From positions 496,001 through 560,000 of the forward strand of contig NZ_NWMW01000002.1 in the NCBI RefSeq assembly GCF_002351485.1: DNA of 64,000 nt, given 5' to 3'. Of the stretch, positions 16,582-25,815 are shown in pieces (the stretch's first letter is position 1; each line of letters begins with the position of its first letter). The DNA comes from Sphingomonas spermidinifaciens (GTDB taxonomy: Bacteria > Pseudomonadota > Alphaproteobacteria > Sphingomonadales > Sphingomonadaceae). The notes beneath the pieces were generated by a model. It ran no database searches. It worked only from the letters and a program-made list of their open reading frames with translations, and was not told the DNA's origin. Position numbers and translations under genes: made by a program.

Positions 16582-17241
16582 ATGTTCGCGCCAAGCCCTA
16601 TCCCCGATACCGAACCGCCGCGCGACTGCCCGCGCTGCCCCCGACTCGTCGCCTTTCGCGACGCCTTGCGGGTCGAGTATCCCGACTGGTGGAACGCGCC
16701 CGTCAATGCCTTTGGCGATCCCGATGCGTGGCTGGCGATCGTCGGCCTGGCGCCCGGCAAGCACGGTGCCAACCGCACCGGCCGGCCCTTTACCGGCGAT
16801 CATGCCGGCGTCCTCCTGTTCGAGACGCTCGCCAAGTTCGGGCTCGCCGAGGGCGAGTACGCGGCGCGGCCCGACGATACGCTGAAGCTCAAGGGTGCGA
16901 TCATCATCAACGCGGTCAAGTGCCTGCCGCCCGAAAACAAGCCGACGCCCGAGGAGATCCGCACCTGCCGCCCGTTCCTTGAGGGACAGATCGCCGCGCT
17001 GCCCGCGCCGCGCGTGTTCGTGGCGCTGGGCCAGATCGCGCATCAATCGGCGGTCAAGGTGCTGGGCGGCAAGCTGCCAAAGGCCAAGTTCGGGCACCTC
17101 GCCGAACACCGCATGCCGGGGGGCGAGGTGCTGATCGACAGCTATCACTGCTCGCGGTACAACCAGAATACCGGCCGGCTGACCGCGCCGATGTTCGAGG
17201 CGGTGTTCGCGCGGGCGCTGGAGGTTCGGGGGGAAACCTGA
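16582..17241 (+). CDS. Uracil-DNA glycosylase, family 5 (UDGb)
   Basis: This 219-residue repair enzyme removes uracil and some other deaminated bases from DNA. The motif GLAPGKHGANRTGRPFTGDHAG and the late motif HCSRYNQNTGRLT fit family 5 (UDGb) rather than the family 4 enzyme. Cys residues in DCPRCPRL, AVKCLPP and RTCRPF are consistent with an iron-sulfur cluster. The ATG at 16582 was chosen because the upstream extension of the frame is antisense to folK and low in complexity. Confidence 0.9.
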   Translation: MFAPSPIPDTEPPRDCPRCPRLVAFRDALRVEYPDWWNAPVNAFGDPDAWLAIVGLAPGKHGANRTGRPFTGDHAGVLLFETLAKFGLAEGEYAARPDDTLKLKGAIIINAVKCLPPENKPTPEEIRTCRPFLEGQIAALPAPRVFVALGQIAHQSAVKVLGGKLPKAKFGHLAEHRMPGGEVLIDSYHCSRYNQNTGRLTAPMFEAVFARALEVRGET

Positions 17242-17264
17242 CGCGGCTCGGGCATTGACCAGGC

Positions 17265-18338
17265 ATGACGCGCCGCCGCCTTGTGATGCTCCTGCCGCTG
17301 TTCCTCGCCGCCGCATGCGATGCCGAACCGCGCGACCGGTTAGTTGCTGTGAAGCCGGTGGCGGCGTCCACGCGCGGCCTCGACGCCGCAATGCTCGCGC
17401 GGACGGTCGAGGCGGCGGGGCGGTTGCCCCGGATCCGCTCGATGATCGTGCTGCGCGACGGACAGGTGCTGGCCGAGCATCGTTTCAACGGCGGGCCGCC
17501 GCTCGACAGGCCGGTCAACATCAAGTCGGCGTCGAAGCCGGTAATATCGGCGCTGGTCGGCATCGCCATCGCGCGCGGCGTGCTGACGGGCCCCGATCAG
17601 CCGATTCTCCCGATCCTGCGCCGCGACGCGCCCGCGGATCCCGATCCGCGGCTGGCACGCGTGACGATCGGCAATCTCCTGTCGATGCAGGCGGGGCTCG
17701 AGCGGACCTCGGGCGAGAATTACGGGCGCTGGGTGTCAAGTCCCGATTGGGTCCGCTTCGCGCTGTCGCGCCCGTTCGTCGACGAGCCCGGTGGACGGAT
17801 GCTCTATTCGACGGGCAGCACGCATCTGCTGTCCGCCGCGCTCACGCGCGCCTCGGGACGAAGCACGTACGCGCTGGCACGCGAGTGGCTGGGCGAGCCG
17901 CTCGGCATCGCCATTCCGCCTTGGCCGCGCGACCCGCAGGGCATCTATTTCGGCGGCAACGACATGCTGTTGAGCCCGCGTGCGCTTGCCCGCTTCGGCG
18001 AGCTCTACCGGCTCGGCGGCCGGATCGGCGGGCGGCAGGTGGTGCCCGCCGGCTGGATCGAGGCGAGCTGGACGCCCCGCACCACGTCGCCCTGGAGCGG
18101 CGAGCGCTATGGCTATGGCTGGTTCGTGAGCGAGATGCGCGGCCATCCGGTGCGCTTCGCCTGGGGCTATGGCGGGCAGATGCTCTACATCCTCCCCGAC
18201 CTGCGGCTGACCGTCGCGATGACCTCCGACGCGACCGCGCCGCGTGAGGGAGGCCATATCGACGCGCTGCATCGCCTCGTCGCCGACGGGATCGTTCCCG
18301 CCGCCGAGCGGGGGGCTCAGACCCCCTCATCCCCCTGA
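17265..18338 (+). CDS. Serine hydrolase of the class C beta-lactamase family, lipoprotein
   Basis: This 357-residue secreted protein has a lipobox-like signal end (FLAAAC, Cys18). The penicillin-binding fold carries the Ser-x-x-Lys motif S-A-S-K and the Tyr motif YSTGS. Substrates of this family range from D-Ala peptides to esters, so true beta-lactamase activity cannot be claimed. The C-terminal WGYGGQ takes the place of the KTG-type motif. Its 3' end overlaps the convergent XpaC-like gene by 22 nt. Confidence 0.85.
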   Translation: MTRRRLVMLLPLFLAAACDAEPRDRLVAVKPVAASTRGLDAAMLARTVEAAGRLPRIRSMIVLRDGQVLAEHRFNGGPPLDRPVNIKSASKPVISALVGIAIARGVLTGPDQPILPILRRDAPADPDPRLARVTIGNLLSMQAGLERTSGENYGRWVSSPDWVRFALSRPFVDEPGGRMLYSTGSTHLLSAALTRASGRSTYALAREWLGEPLGIAIPPWPRDPQGIYFGGNDMLLSPRALARFGELYRLGGRIGGRQVVPAGWIEASWTPRTTSPWSGERYGYGWFVSEMRGHPVRFAWGYGGQMLYILPDLRLTVAMTSDATAPREGGHIDALHRLVADGIVPAAERGAQTPSSP

Positions 18339-19021
18339 TAGCGAATCTGCAGATAGCGCCCGCGCGTCGCCAGCAGGTCGAGGTCGCCCTGCGCCAGTTG
18401 CGCGGTCATCGTCGCGATTTCCTGATCGATGACCTTCAGCCCCTCGACCAGCTGCGCGTCGGGCGTGGCGCCGTTGCGTTCGGTGCGGCGGAGCGGTTCG
18501 GGGACTTGCTGATAGCTGCGCACCAATTCGGGTAGCTGTTCGGCGACCAGCTTGCGCACCTCCGCCGCGGCCGGCTCGCGCTCGTCGAGCCGGGCGAGCT
18601 GCGGTGACAGCGTCTCAAGCTTCACGCCGATCGAATCGACTAGCGTGCGCGCCGGGACGGGGAGGGCGAGGCGCTGGCCCTCGAGCCACTGTTCGGTCTG
18701 AAGCGGCAGCGCCTTGAGCGGCGTCTCCGCCAGCCGTTCAGGCGTCGGCGCGGCGTCGGTGCGGGCAAAGGCGATGACAAGCGTCGTGGCGATGAGCAGG
18801 CCCATGACGATCATCGCCCCCAGCGTGCCGAGCGGGGTGACCATCCCGATCGCCAGCGCGATCGCGATGATGAGCCCATCGGCGAGCACGATTGCGCCGA
18901 CGCGGCGCACGATCGTTCCCTCGCGCCGGCGCCCGGCGCGGCGCGACAGGCTGGAGCGACGCTCGCGCGCGCGCTCCAGCGCTTCGTTCGCGCGGGCGAT
19001 CTGGGCGTCGACCTCGCTCAC
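18317..19021 (-). CDS. XpaC-like membrane protein paired with TelA-family protein
   Basis: This 234-residue protein has a charged N-terminal helix, two membrane segments (about residues 42-86) and a long soluble helical C-terminal part. It resembles the partner proteins found next to TelA-family genes, such as XpaC of Gram-positive bacteria. I have no clear motif beyond topology and context. It starts at an ATGA junction with the preceding TelA-like gene, so the two should be made together. The function is unknown; envelope stress or oxyanion resistance is suggested for such pairs. Confidence 0.65.
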   Translation of the reverse strand: MSEVDAQIARANEALERARERRSSLSRRAGRRREGTIVRRVGAIVLADGLIIAIALAIGMVTPLGTLGAMIVMGLLIATTLVIAFARTDAAPTPERLAETPLKALPLQTEQWLEGQRLALPVPARTLVDSIGVKLETLSPQLARLDEREPAAAEVRKLVAEQLPELVRSYQQVPEPLRRTERNGATPDAQLVEGLKVIDQEIATMTAQLAQGDLDLLATRGRYLQIRYQGDEGV

Positions 19022-20217
19022 AGCGCCTCCAGCTTGAAGGTCTGGCCGCCCGCGCCGGCATTCTGCGCGGCACCTTCGGCCCGGGCGATATAGCCCTTCG
19101 ACTTCTCGACCTCGTTGCCGAGCGTCGTCACCGTCGTCTTCATGCTGTCGAGCGCCTTCAGCTTGAAGCTGTCGATCGCGTCCATCGTGTCATAGATGTT
19201 CTGGAAGGCGCGCTGGAGCGTCTCGAGCGGGATGGTCGAGGACGCCGACTGCTCGTGGATGCGGGCGGTCTGCGACTTCAAAAGGTTGCCGGTTGAATCG
19301 ATCAGCCCGGCGGTTGTGGTGTTGAGCGCGGTGATCTGTTCGAGCACCAGCTTCTGGTTGGTGAGCGCCTGCGCCACCGTCACAGCGGTGCGCAGCGCCG
19401 AGACCGTGGTGGTGCTGGCGCGATCGACGCCCTTCACCAGCTCGACATTGTTCTTCTTGACGAGGTCGAGGGCGAGATAGCCCTGTACGGTCACCGCCAT
19501 CTGGGTGAGCAGATCCTGCGTGCGCTGACGGGTATAGAAGAGCGCGGTCTCGCGGATCGCCTTGGCCTTGGCCGGGTCGGTGTGATCGAGGTCGTTGGCC
19601 TTTTCCTCCAGCCGCGCATCCATCGCCTTGGACAAGTGGATCATCTGTTCGAGCCGGCCCATCGCGGCCCACAGGTTGGCGCGTTCGGTATCGATCGCGG
19701 CATTGTCCATCAGGAGCTCGTCCTTGCCCGAGGCAAGGCGCTTGAGGATCGCGGCGATATGGCTCTGGGCGGACTGATAGCCGTCGAAATAGTCGCGCAT
19801 CCTGTCGCCGAAGGGCAGGATGCCGAACAGCTTCTTCTTGGTGAACAGGTCGCCCTTCTTGCCGGGGTCGAGATCCTCGACCGTGCGGCGGAGCGCGAGC
19901 AGGTCGGCACCGACGCCGCTTTCCTGGTCCATCGCGCGGACGGGGCGGTCGAGGAAGCGGTTGGACTGGCCCGCCGCCTCGCGAATTTCCTTGTTACCCA
20001 TCGCGCTGATCGCATCGACCCGCTTGCCAAACTCGGGCGAATTGACGTCCTGCGCGACGAGATCGTCGATGAAGGCGTCCACCCGCTGTTCCAGTTCGGA
20101 CTTCTTCGCCTCATCGACGGGGACAAGGCCCGCGGCCTGGGTCGGCGCGACCGCGGGCACCGGGTCCGGCGGGGTCAGCTTCAGTGCGGGTTCGGCAGTC
20201 GTCGTCTCGGTCGCCAT
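19018..20217 (-). CDS. Toxic anion resistance (TelA/KlaA) family protein
   Basis: This 399-residue, mostly helical cytoplasmic protein matches the TelA family: GDRMRDYFDGYQSAQSHIAAIL, DNAAIDTERANLWAAMGRLEQM and the conserved C-terminal region VSALRTAVTVAQALTNQKLVLEQI with NTTTAGLI. Family members are linked to tellurite or other toxic-anion resistance, though the mechanism is unclear. It precedes and overlaps the XpaC-like gene. No other ter or tel gene is nearby, so a general envelope role is also possible. Confidence 0.87.
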   Translation of the reverse strand: MATETTTAEPALKLTPPDPVPAVAPTQAAGLVPVDEAKKSELEQRVDAFIDDLVAQDVNSPEFGKRVDAISAMGNKEIREAAGQSNRFLDRPVRAMDQESGVGADLLALRRTVEDLDPGKKGDLFTKKKLFGILPFGDRMRDYFDGYQSAQSHIAAILKRLASGKDELLMDNAAIDTERANLWAAMGRLEQMIHLSKAMDARLEEKANDLDHTDPAKAKAIRETALFYTRQRTQDLLTQMAVTVQGYLALDLVKKNNVELVKGVDRASTTTVSALRTAVTVAQALTNQKLVLEQITALNTTTAGLIDSTGNLLKSQTARIHEQSASSTIPLETLQRAFQNIYDTMDAIDSFKLKALDSMKTTVTTLGNEVEKSKGYIARAEGAAQNAGAGGQTFKLEAL

Positions 20218-20571
20218 TCCATCCTCCGTCGAACGCCCGCGACGATGGCCGCAACGGGCGCCGGCTTCAACCGTGTTACATAGTCAATACACTTGAGCGT
20301 GCAAGCGCGGCGATGGCGGATGCGCAGGCCAGCGCCGTCGGCATCGCGGAGGAACCGAGATGCCGTTGCTCGCGGTCCGTCCCGACGGGGCGGCGCCGCT
20401 TCCGCGCGCGCCGCCACGAACAGTCATGGCGGGCTCGTCGCTTCCGATCTCCCCGCCGGTCGCCACCAGGTCCGGCTAGCGGGCGGTCCCGACGCCTCGG
20501 TACGGCTGATGGTCGTCTCCCGCGCCTCAACCCATTGCACGCCGCGCATCGCTCGCCCAGATAGCGCCGGC
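20218..20571. other. Divergent promoter region between the TelA-like gene and corA
   Basis: No gene is supported here. An AT-rich patch at about 20274-20295 (TGTTACATAGTCAATACACTTG) probably holds the promoter of the minus-strand TelA operon. Nothing else was recognised. Confidence 0.35.
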
Positions 20572-21537
20572 ATGACCGTCGTCGCCGCTACCCTCTATCG
20601 CGCGGGCCAGTGTGTCGGCCCCGTGTCGCTCGACGCCGTGCCCGAATGCCATGGCGACGACGAGTTCGTGTGGATCGGCCTCTACGAGCCGAGCGAGGCG
20701 GAGCTACGGACGATCGCCGACCGATATCGTCTCCACCCGCTCGCGGTCGAGGATGCGGTCAAGGCGAACCAACTGCCCAAGCTCGACATCTATGGGGAGC
20801 AATTGTTCGTCGTCGCCCGCACGGCGCATCTCGACGGCGATCATATCCGCTATGGCGAGACGGCGATCTTTGTCGGCAAGCATCATATCGTCACCGTCCG
20901 CCACGGCTCTGCGCGCGCACATACGGCTTTGCGCAAGGAACTCGAGACCTCGCCCGCGCTGCTCCGTCGGGGGACCGATTATGTGCTCCACGCGATCCTC
21001 GACTTCATCGTCGACGGCTATCAGCCGATCATCGACCAGATCGAGGAATGCGTGCTCGAGATCGAGCAATCGACGCTCGACAGCTTCCTCGACCGCGAAC
21101 AGATCAGCCGGCTGTTCACCTTTCGCCGCCAGCTGATCCGCTTCCAGCGCGTCACCATCACGATGAGCGAGCTGGTCGGCAAGCTCGTCAATCTCGACAT
21201 CCCCTGCATCGATCGCGACATCCGGCCCTATTTCAAGGATGTGCTCGACCATATCCGCCGGACCGAAGCGACCACGGCGACGTTGCGCGAAGTGCTGGGC
21301 CAGGTGTTCGAGGTGTCGAACCTGCTCGAGCAGCAGCGCCAGGGCGCGATCACGCGGCAGCTGGCGGCCTGGGCGGCGATCCTCGCGGTGCCGACGGCGA
21401 TCGCCGGCATCTATGGCATGAATTTCGAGTTCATGCCTGAATTGAAGATCAAGGGTGCTTATTTCGTCGTGCTGGGCGTGATCGCGGCGCTGTGCGGCGT
21501 CCTCTATGCCCGATTCAAGGCGCTGAAGTGGCTGTAA
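20572..21537 (+). CDS. corA: CorA-type magnesium transporter
   Basis: This 321-residue divalent cation channel has a large cytoplasmic alpha/beta domain, a long stalk helix and two C-terminal membrane segments. The signature G-M-N is present in IYGMNFEFMPE at the end of the first segment. It imports Mg2+, and related proteins carry Zn2+ or Co2+. The ATG at 20572 was chosen since the upstream frame is not protein-like. The following gene starts inside its last codons. Confidence 0.93.
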   Translation: MTVVAATLYRAGQCVGPVSLDAVPECHGDDEFVWIGLYEPSEAELRTIADRYRLHPLAVEDAVKANQLPKLDIYGEQLFVVARTAHLDGDHIRYGETAIFVGKHHIVTVRHGSARAHTALRKELETSPALLRRGTDYVLHAILDFIVDGYQPIIDQIEECVLEIEQSTLDSFLDREQISRLFTFRRQLIRFQRVTITMSELVGKLVNLDIPCIDRDIRPYFKDVLDHIRRTEATTATLREVLGQVFEVSNLLEQQRQGAITRQLAAWAAILAVPTAIAGIYGMNFEFMPELKIKGAYFVVLGVIAALCGVLYARFKALKWL

Positions 21538-22667
21538 CGGCGCGGATCGCGCGCGGGGTGTCGGAGATCGCCGCGGCCGATTGGGATGCGTGCGCGGGGA
21601 CCGGAAACCCGTTCCTCAGCCACGCCTTCCTCGCGCTGCTCGAACGATCGGGGTCGGTGGGGGGGCGAAGCGGCTGGACGCCGCTGCCGATCGTCGTCGA
21701 TGGCGCGGACGGCCGGCCGGCGGCGATCGCGCCCGCCTATGCCAAGACGCACAGCCAGGGCGAATATGTGTTCGACCATGGCTGGGCCGATGCCTGGGAG
21801 CGGGCGGGGGGCAGCTATTATCCCAAGCTTCAGGTCGCGGTCCCCTTCACCCCCGTGCCCGGCCCTCGGCTATTGCTGCGCGAGGGCGTCGTGCCCGCGC
21901 CGCTGATCGCGGCGGTGGAGGCGGTGGTGGACCAGAATGGCCTCTCCTCCGCCCACGCGACCTTTGTCGAGCCGGCGCAGTTGCCGGCATTCGAGGCGGC
22001 GGGATGGTTGCTGCGCGAGGGGGTGCAGTTCCATTGGGCCAATCGCAATTATTCGAGCTTCGACGATTTCCTTGCCGACCTCGCCAGCCGCAAGCGCAAG
22101 AATTTGCGCAAGGAGCGTGCCGCCGCCACCGGGGGGCTGACGATCCGCCACCTGACCGGAGCCGAGATCACCGAGGCGCATTGGGACGCCTTCTGGACCT
22201 TCTATCAGGATACCGGCAGCCGCAAATGGGGACGACCCTACCTCACGCGTGCCTTCTTCTCGATGCTCAGCGAGGCGATGGGCGACCGGGTGCTGCTGAT
22301 CCTCGCCGAGCGTGGCGGGACGCCGATCGCGGGGGCGCTCAACCTGATCGGCGCGGACGCGCTCTACGGCCGCTACTGGGGCTGCGTCGAGGACGTGTCC
22401 TTCCTCCATTTCGAGCTCTGCTATTATCAGGCGATCGACGCGGCGATCGCGCGCGGCCTCGCGCGGGTCGAGGCGGGGGCACAGGGCGAGCACAAGCTGG
22501 CGCGCGGCTATGCGCCCGTCGCGACCTGGTCGGCGCACTATATCCCTGACCCGTCGTTCCGCCGCGCTGTCGCCGATTTCGTCGCGCGCGAGCGGCTGGC
22601 GGTCGAGCGCGAGGCCGAGATGCTCGGTGAACTGACGCCGTTCAGGAAGCCCGGTTCGCCCGATTGA
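21528..22667 (+). CDS. GNAT-like acyltransferase (peptidogalycan biosynthesis/FemAB-like family)
   Basis: This roughly 379-residue cytoplasmic protein has the recognisable features of a conserved proteobacterial family with an acetyltransferase-like fold: NPFLSHAFL, SRKRKNLRKERA, FYQDTGSRKWGRPYLTRAFF and the C-terminal GAQGEHKLARGYAP. The substrate is unknown. The start is taken as GTG at 21528, overlapping the corA stop, because the preceding frame belongs to corA. The 3' end overlaps the convergent membrane-protein gene by 26 nt. Confidence 0.8.
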   Translation: MAVTARIARGVSEIAAADWDACAGTGNPFLSHAFLALLERSGSVGGRSGWTPLPIVVDGADGRPAAIAPAYAKTHSQGEYVFDHGWADAWERAGGSYYPKLQVAVPFTPVPGPRLLLREGVVPAPLIAAVEAVVDQNGLSSAHATFVEPAQLPAFEAAGWLLREGVQFHWANRNYSSFDDFLADLASRKRKNLRKERAAATGGLTIRHLTGAEITEAHWDAFWTFYQDTGSRKWGRPYLTRAFFSMLSEAMGDRVLLILAERGGTPIAGALNLIGADALYGRYWGCVEDVSFLHFELCYYQAIDAAIARGLARVEAGAQGEHKLARGYAPVATWSAHYIPDPSFRRAVADFVARERLAVEREAEMLGELTPFRKPGSPD

Positions 22668-24285
22668 TGGCTTCCATCCGCGTTCTCATTTCCGGCCCAT
22701 AGGGTCCGAGATCCTGCATCATCAGCCGCGGGGGCCGGGCGGCGTCGTCGACGCGGAACAGGGCACTGGTCCCGCGGCGCCATACCGGGATCAGCCCAGC
22801 CTCCAGCCGGCGGTCATAGGCCGGGGGCTCGACCAGCCAGACATAATCGTAGGTCTGGCGGGGGAAGCGGACGAGGCTGACGGCGATCGGCCGCCACCAT
22901 TCACGCGCGCATTTGACGTCGGTGACGATCTGCGACGGGTCGTGGTTGAAGCCGCGCGCGCCCTGCAGCTTGACGGTCAAGAGCTGCGCCCCCGCCATCG
23001 ACCACTGGTCGTTGGCATAGGCGAGCTTCCGTTCGAGCGCGATGCCGGGCAGGTGCTCCAGCCGCGACATCTTCCATTCGTTGCGGCACGTCTCGCCGAT
23101 GAACGTGATGAGGCGCGCGCCTTCAGGCAGCTTGTCGAGCGCGGCGAGCTCGCGGTCATAAGCCTTGTCGTAGAGCCAGAAGCTGTAGGTCGTGGCGGCG
23201 ATCCGCACCCCGAAAAAGGTCAGCCCCGCCGCGGCCATCAGCGCCGCGTGACGCATCGGGATACCGGGCTTGGGCCGAAGCGCGAGCAGCGCAATGCCGA
23301 GCGCGAAGGGCGCGAGCCGCATGTCGGCATAGGCCGAGCCGAACACGATGCGCGGCAGGAGCAGGAACACCGCGATCAGGAACAGGGCCGAGATGCTGAG
23401 GTGCCGCGAATACTGGATATTGGGGTCGCGCAGTCCCTTCAGCATCACCAGGAACAACGTGGCGAGCGTCGCCATGTCGAACAATTCCCAGCGGTCGCGA
23501 AAGATCATCGTGACCCACTGCATCTTCGCACGCCAATTGAACCAGTCGCCTGTCTGACCGCTGACATGCCCGCCGGATCGCCAGGCGAGCATCAGGATGA
23601 CCGGTGGGAACAGCGACAGGCAGTGGATGCCCGCCCAGAACGGCGCCTTCCACTTGTCCCGGAGCGCCGGGTGCCGGTCCCACTGGCGGATGAGCTCGCC
23701 GGCGAAAGCGAGGACGCCAAGCAGGCCCCAGCCATAGGTATGGCAGATCCATAGGATGAGGCCGATCGGCACGAACAGCACCACGCGCAGCTTCAGTCGC
23801 CCAAGCCGCGCCAGCCGCAGCCAGAGGGCGAAGGCGTTTAGCGCCAGCGCCATCGACAGCGCGAAATTGACGAAGCCGAAATGGAAGGGGAAACTGTAGA
23901 CGATCGGCAGGGCGAACAGGGCGGTCGCAGGGATGCGGCCATGTACCTCGCGCGCAATCCAGAGCAGGCCCGTGGCGGTCAGCACCGGCGTCATGAGCAC
24001 GATCAGCTTGACCGCCAGCTCGAGGCCGAGGATCGGTTCGAGCGGCACGATCATCAGGTCGATGCCGAGATTGCCGATCAGCTGCCAGTCGAAATTATAC
24101 CAGTCGTTGAGCCACGGCACCTGACCGTGCGCCAATTGGACCCGGTAACGACCAAGATGGCCGGGGAGATCGACCAGTGGCGGGATGTCGGGCCAGATCA
24201 GCGGCAGCGCCGCCAGCAGCGCCATCGCCGCGACGAACCAACGTGTCTGCCACCACCTTAGCGGTTCCTGCCCAACCCCCTGCAT
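22642..24285 (-). CDS. Large polytopic membrane protein, paralogue of the next upstream gene
   Basis: This 547-residue protein has about ten membrane segments and a soluble C-terminal domain, a layout like GT-C glycosyltransferases. It shares distinctive motifs with the adjacent protein at 24295-25815: DLPGHLGRY, FGFVNFALS, RDRWELFD, NDQWSMAG and DPSQIV. The conserved acidic and His residues in the first loop fit a lipid-linked sugar transferase, but this is inference. The two genes are 9 nt apart and doubtless cotranscribed. No family name is claimed. Confidence 0.7.
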   Translation of the reverse strand: MQGVGQEPLRWWQTRWFVAAMALLAALPLIWPDIPPLVDLPGHLGRYRVQLAHGQVPWLNDWYNFDWQLIGNLGIDLMIVPLEPILGLELAVKLIVLMTPVLTATGLLWIAREVHGRIPATALFALPIVYSFPFHFGFVNFALSMALALNAFALWLRLARLGRLKLRVVLFVPIGLILWICHTYGWGLLGVLAFAGELIRQWDRHPALRDKWKAPFWAGIHCLSLFPPVILMLAWRSGGHVSGQTGDWFNWRAKMQWVTMIFRDRWELFDMATLATLFLVMLKGLRDPNIQYSRHLSISALFLIAVFLLLPRIVFGSAYADMRLAPFALGIALLALRPKPGIPMRHAALMAAAGLTFFGVRIAATTYSFWLYDKAYDRELAALDKLPEGARLITFIGETCRNEWKMSRLEHLPGIALERKLAYANDQWSMAGAQLLTVKLQGARGFNHDPSQIVTDVKCAREWWRPIAVSLVRFPRQTYDYVWLVEPPAYDRRLEAGLIPVWRRGTSALFRVDDAARPPRLMMQDLGPYGPEMRTRMEAINRANRAS

Positions 24286-24294
24286 CGCGCGTCC

Positions 24295-25815
24295 TTAGCG
24301 GCTGGGGGCAGGGGGCGACAAGCCGCTCGCTTCCTGACTTGCCGCAATGCGATAGAGTGTTGAGGGACCGTCGGCCGCTTTTCGGATCGCGTCGCGGGCG
24401 AGCCTGGGGCGAGTGGGAAACCCGATGGTCCAGACATGCGTGAAGATGCGGCGATCGGCATCGCGCACGGCAGCGGCAAAGTCGGTCGGGGCGTATTCGC
24501 ACGCTTTCGGATAGACGAGCTGTGACGGGTCGCGATCATAGGGGGCAGCAAGCGGATAACGGTGGCCGAGCAGTTGCTGGCCCGCAATCGTCCACTGGCC
24601 GTTGTCGAAGATGTCGCGCCGAACTTCTGCGACGCCCGCCAGATGGCCGAGCCGGTCGGACGACCAGTCGGAAGCGCAAGGCTCGTTCACCAGCACCAGC
24701 ACCGCTGCCCCGCGCGGGATGGCCGGGACGATGCGGAGGGCGGCTTGCTGCCGCTCCGCCACGATCACGAAGCTCGCGGTGGTGGCGGCGGTGCGGACGA
24801 GGAGGAAGGCGAGCCCAAACAGGAGCAGCCGGATGGCGAGGCGCGGGTCGATCACGCGCACCGCGGCCAGCGCGACCGCGACGGCGGGCGCAAGCATACG
24901 CATGTCGACATAGGCCCCGCCGAGAGCAATGCGGGGGAGCGCGACGAACGCGGCGACAAGGATCGCCGCGACCGCCCCCAAAACCGGGTCGAAACGGAAA
25001 GCATGGTGGCGGACTGCGGTCCAGAGAATGGCCGCGATCACCACGGCGCTGGCCACGTCGAACCATTTCCAGCGGTCGCGCAGCAGGCCAGCAACCCACA
25101 CCGACTTGGCGCGCCAGTCCCAGGCGAGTGGTTGTGCCTCGCCCGCCGGTGCCGCGATCATTGCGAGGATCGGGAGCGCGAGCGGCAGGCAGGCAAGGGC
25201 GGAGGCGACCAGCGCCTTCGGCAAGCGTTCGCCCCGTTCGCGCCTCAGCGCGGCCTCGCTCGCAAACGCTGCAAGCCCGAACAGGCCCCAGCCGAAGCTG
25301 TGTGCAATCCAGAGCGCGCAGGCGACCGCGGCGAAGATCGGTGCGCGCACCACCGGGCGTGGGGCGAGACTGATCCACCCTGCAAGCGCCCACAGCGCTA
25401 GTGCCGCCGACAGCGCGAAATTGACGAAGCCGAATTGGAATGCTTGTCCATAGGCGAGCGCGGCGGCGAAGCCGATCAGCGGCGGCACGCCCTGTCGTCG
25501 CACGTGCGCGAGCATCAGCAGCCCGCCCACGAACAGCGCCGGGATCGCCAGCACGATCGCCTTCGCCGCCGCCTCGGCGCCGATCGCCCGCGCAAGTGCG
25601 ACGGCGGGCAGGTCGACGCCGAGATTGCCGACCAGCGCCCAGTCGTAGCGCCAATGCGCCTGCAGGGCGGGCGAGCGCGCGAGCTCGGCGGCGATGTGAT
25701 AACGACCGATATGGCCGGGCAGGTCGTTCAGCGGCGGGATCGCCGGCCAAAGGAGCGGCAATATCGCGCAGAGCAGTAGCAGCGCGGCGATCCGCATGCC
25801 CGACGGCCGGGTCAT
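24295..25815 (-). CDS. Large polytopic membrane protein, tandem paralogue
   Basis: This 506-residue membrane protein is homologous to the downstream gene product (DLPGHIGRY, FGFVNFALS, RDRWKWFD, NGQWTIAG, DPSQLV). About ten membrane segments precede a soluble C-terminal region with a short Cys-containing motif (NEPCASDW). The start ATG overlaps the stop of the preceding gene as ATGA. An apparent 1024-residue open frame across both genes is only a frame accident. The function is not known; GT-C-like glycosyl transfer is the best guess. Confidence 0.7.
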   Translation of the reverse strand: MTRPSGMRIAALLLLCAILPLLWPAIPPLNDLPGHIGRYHIAAELARSPALQAHWRYDWALVGNLGVDLPAVALARAIGAEAAAKAIVLAIPALFVGGLLMLAHVRRQGVPPLIGFAAALAYGQAFQFGFVNFALSAALALWALAGWISLAPRPVVRAPIFAAVACALWIAHSFGWGLFGLAAFASEAALRRERGERLPKALVASALACLPLALPILAMIAAPAGEAQPLAWDWRAKSVWVAGLLRDRWKWFDVASAVVIAAILWTAVRHHAFRFDPVLGAVAAILVAAFVALPRIALGGAYVDMRMLAPAVAVALAAVRVIDPRLAIRLLLFGLAFLLVRTAATTASFVIVAERQQAALRIVPAIPRGAAVLVLVNEPCASDWSSDRLGHLAGVAEVRRDIFDNGQWTIAGQQLLGHRYPLAAPYDRDPSQLVYPKACEYAPTDFAAAVRDADRRIFTHVWTIGFPTRPRLARDAIRKAADGPSTLYRIAASQEASGLSPPAPSR

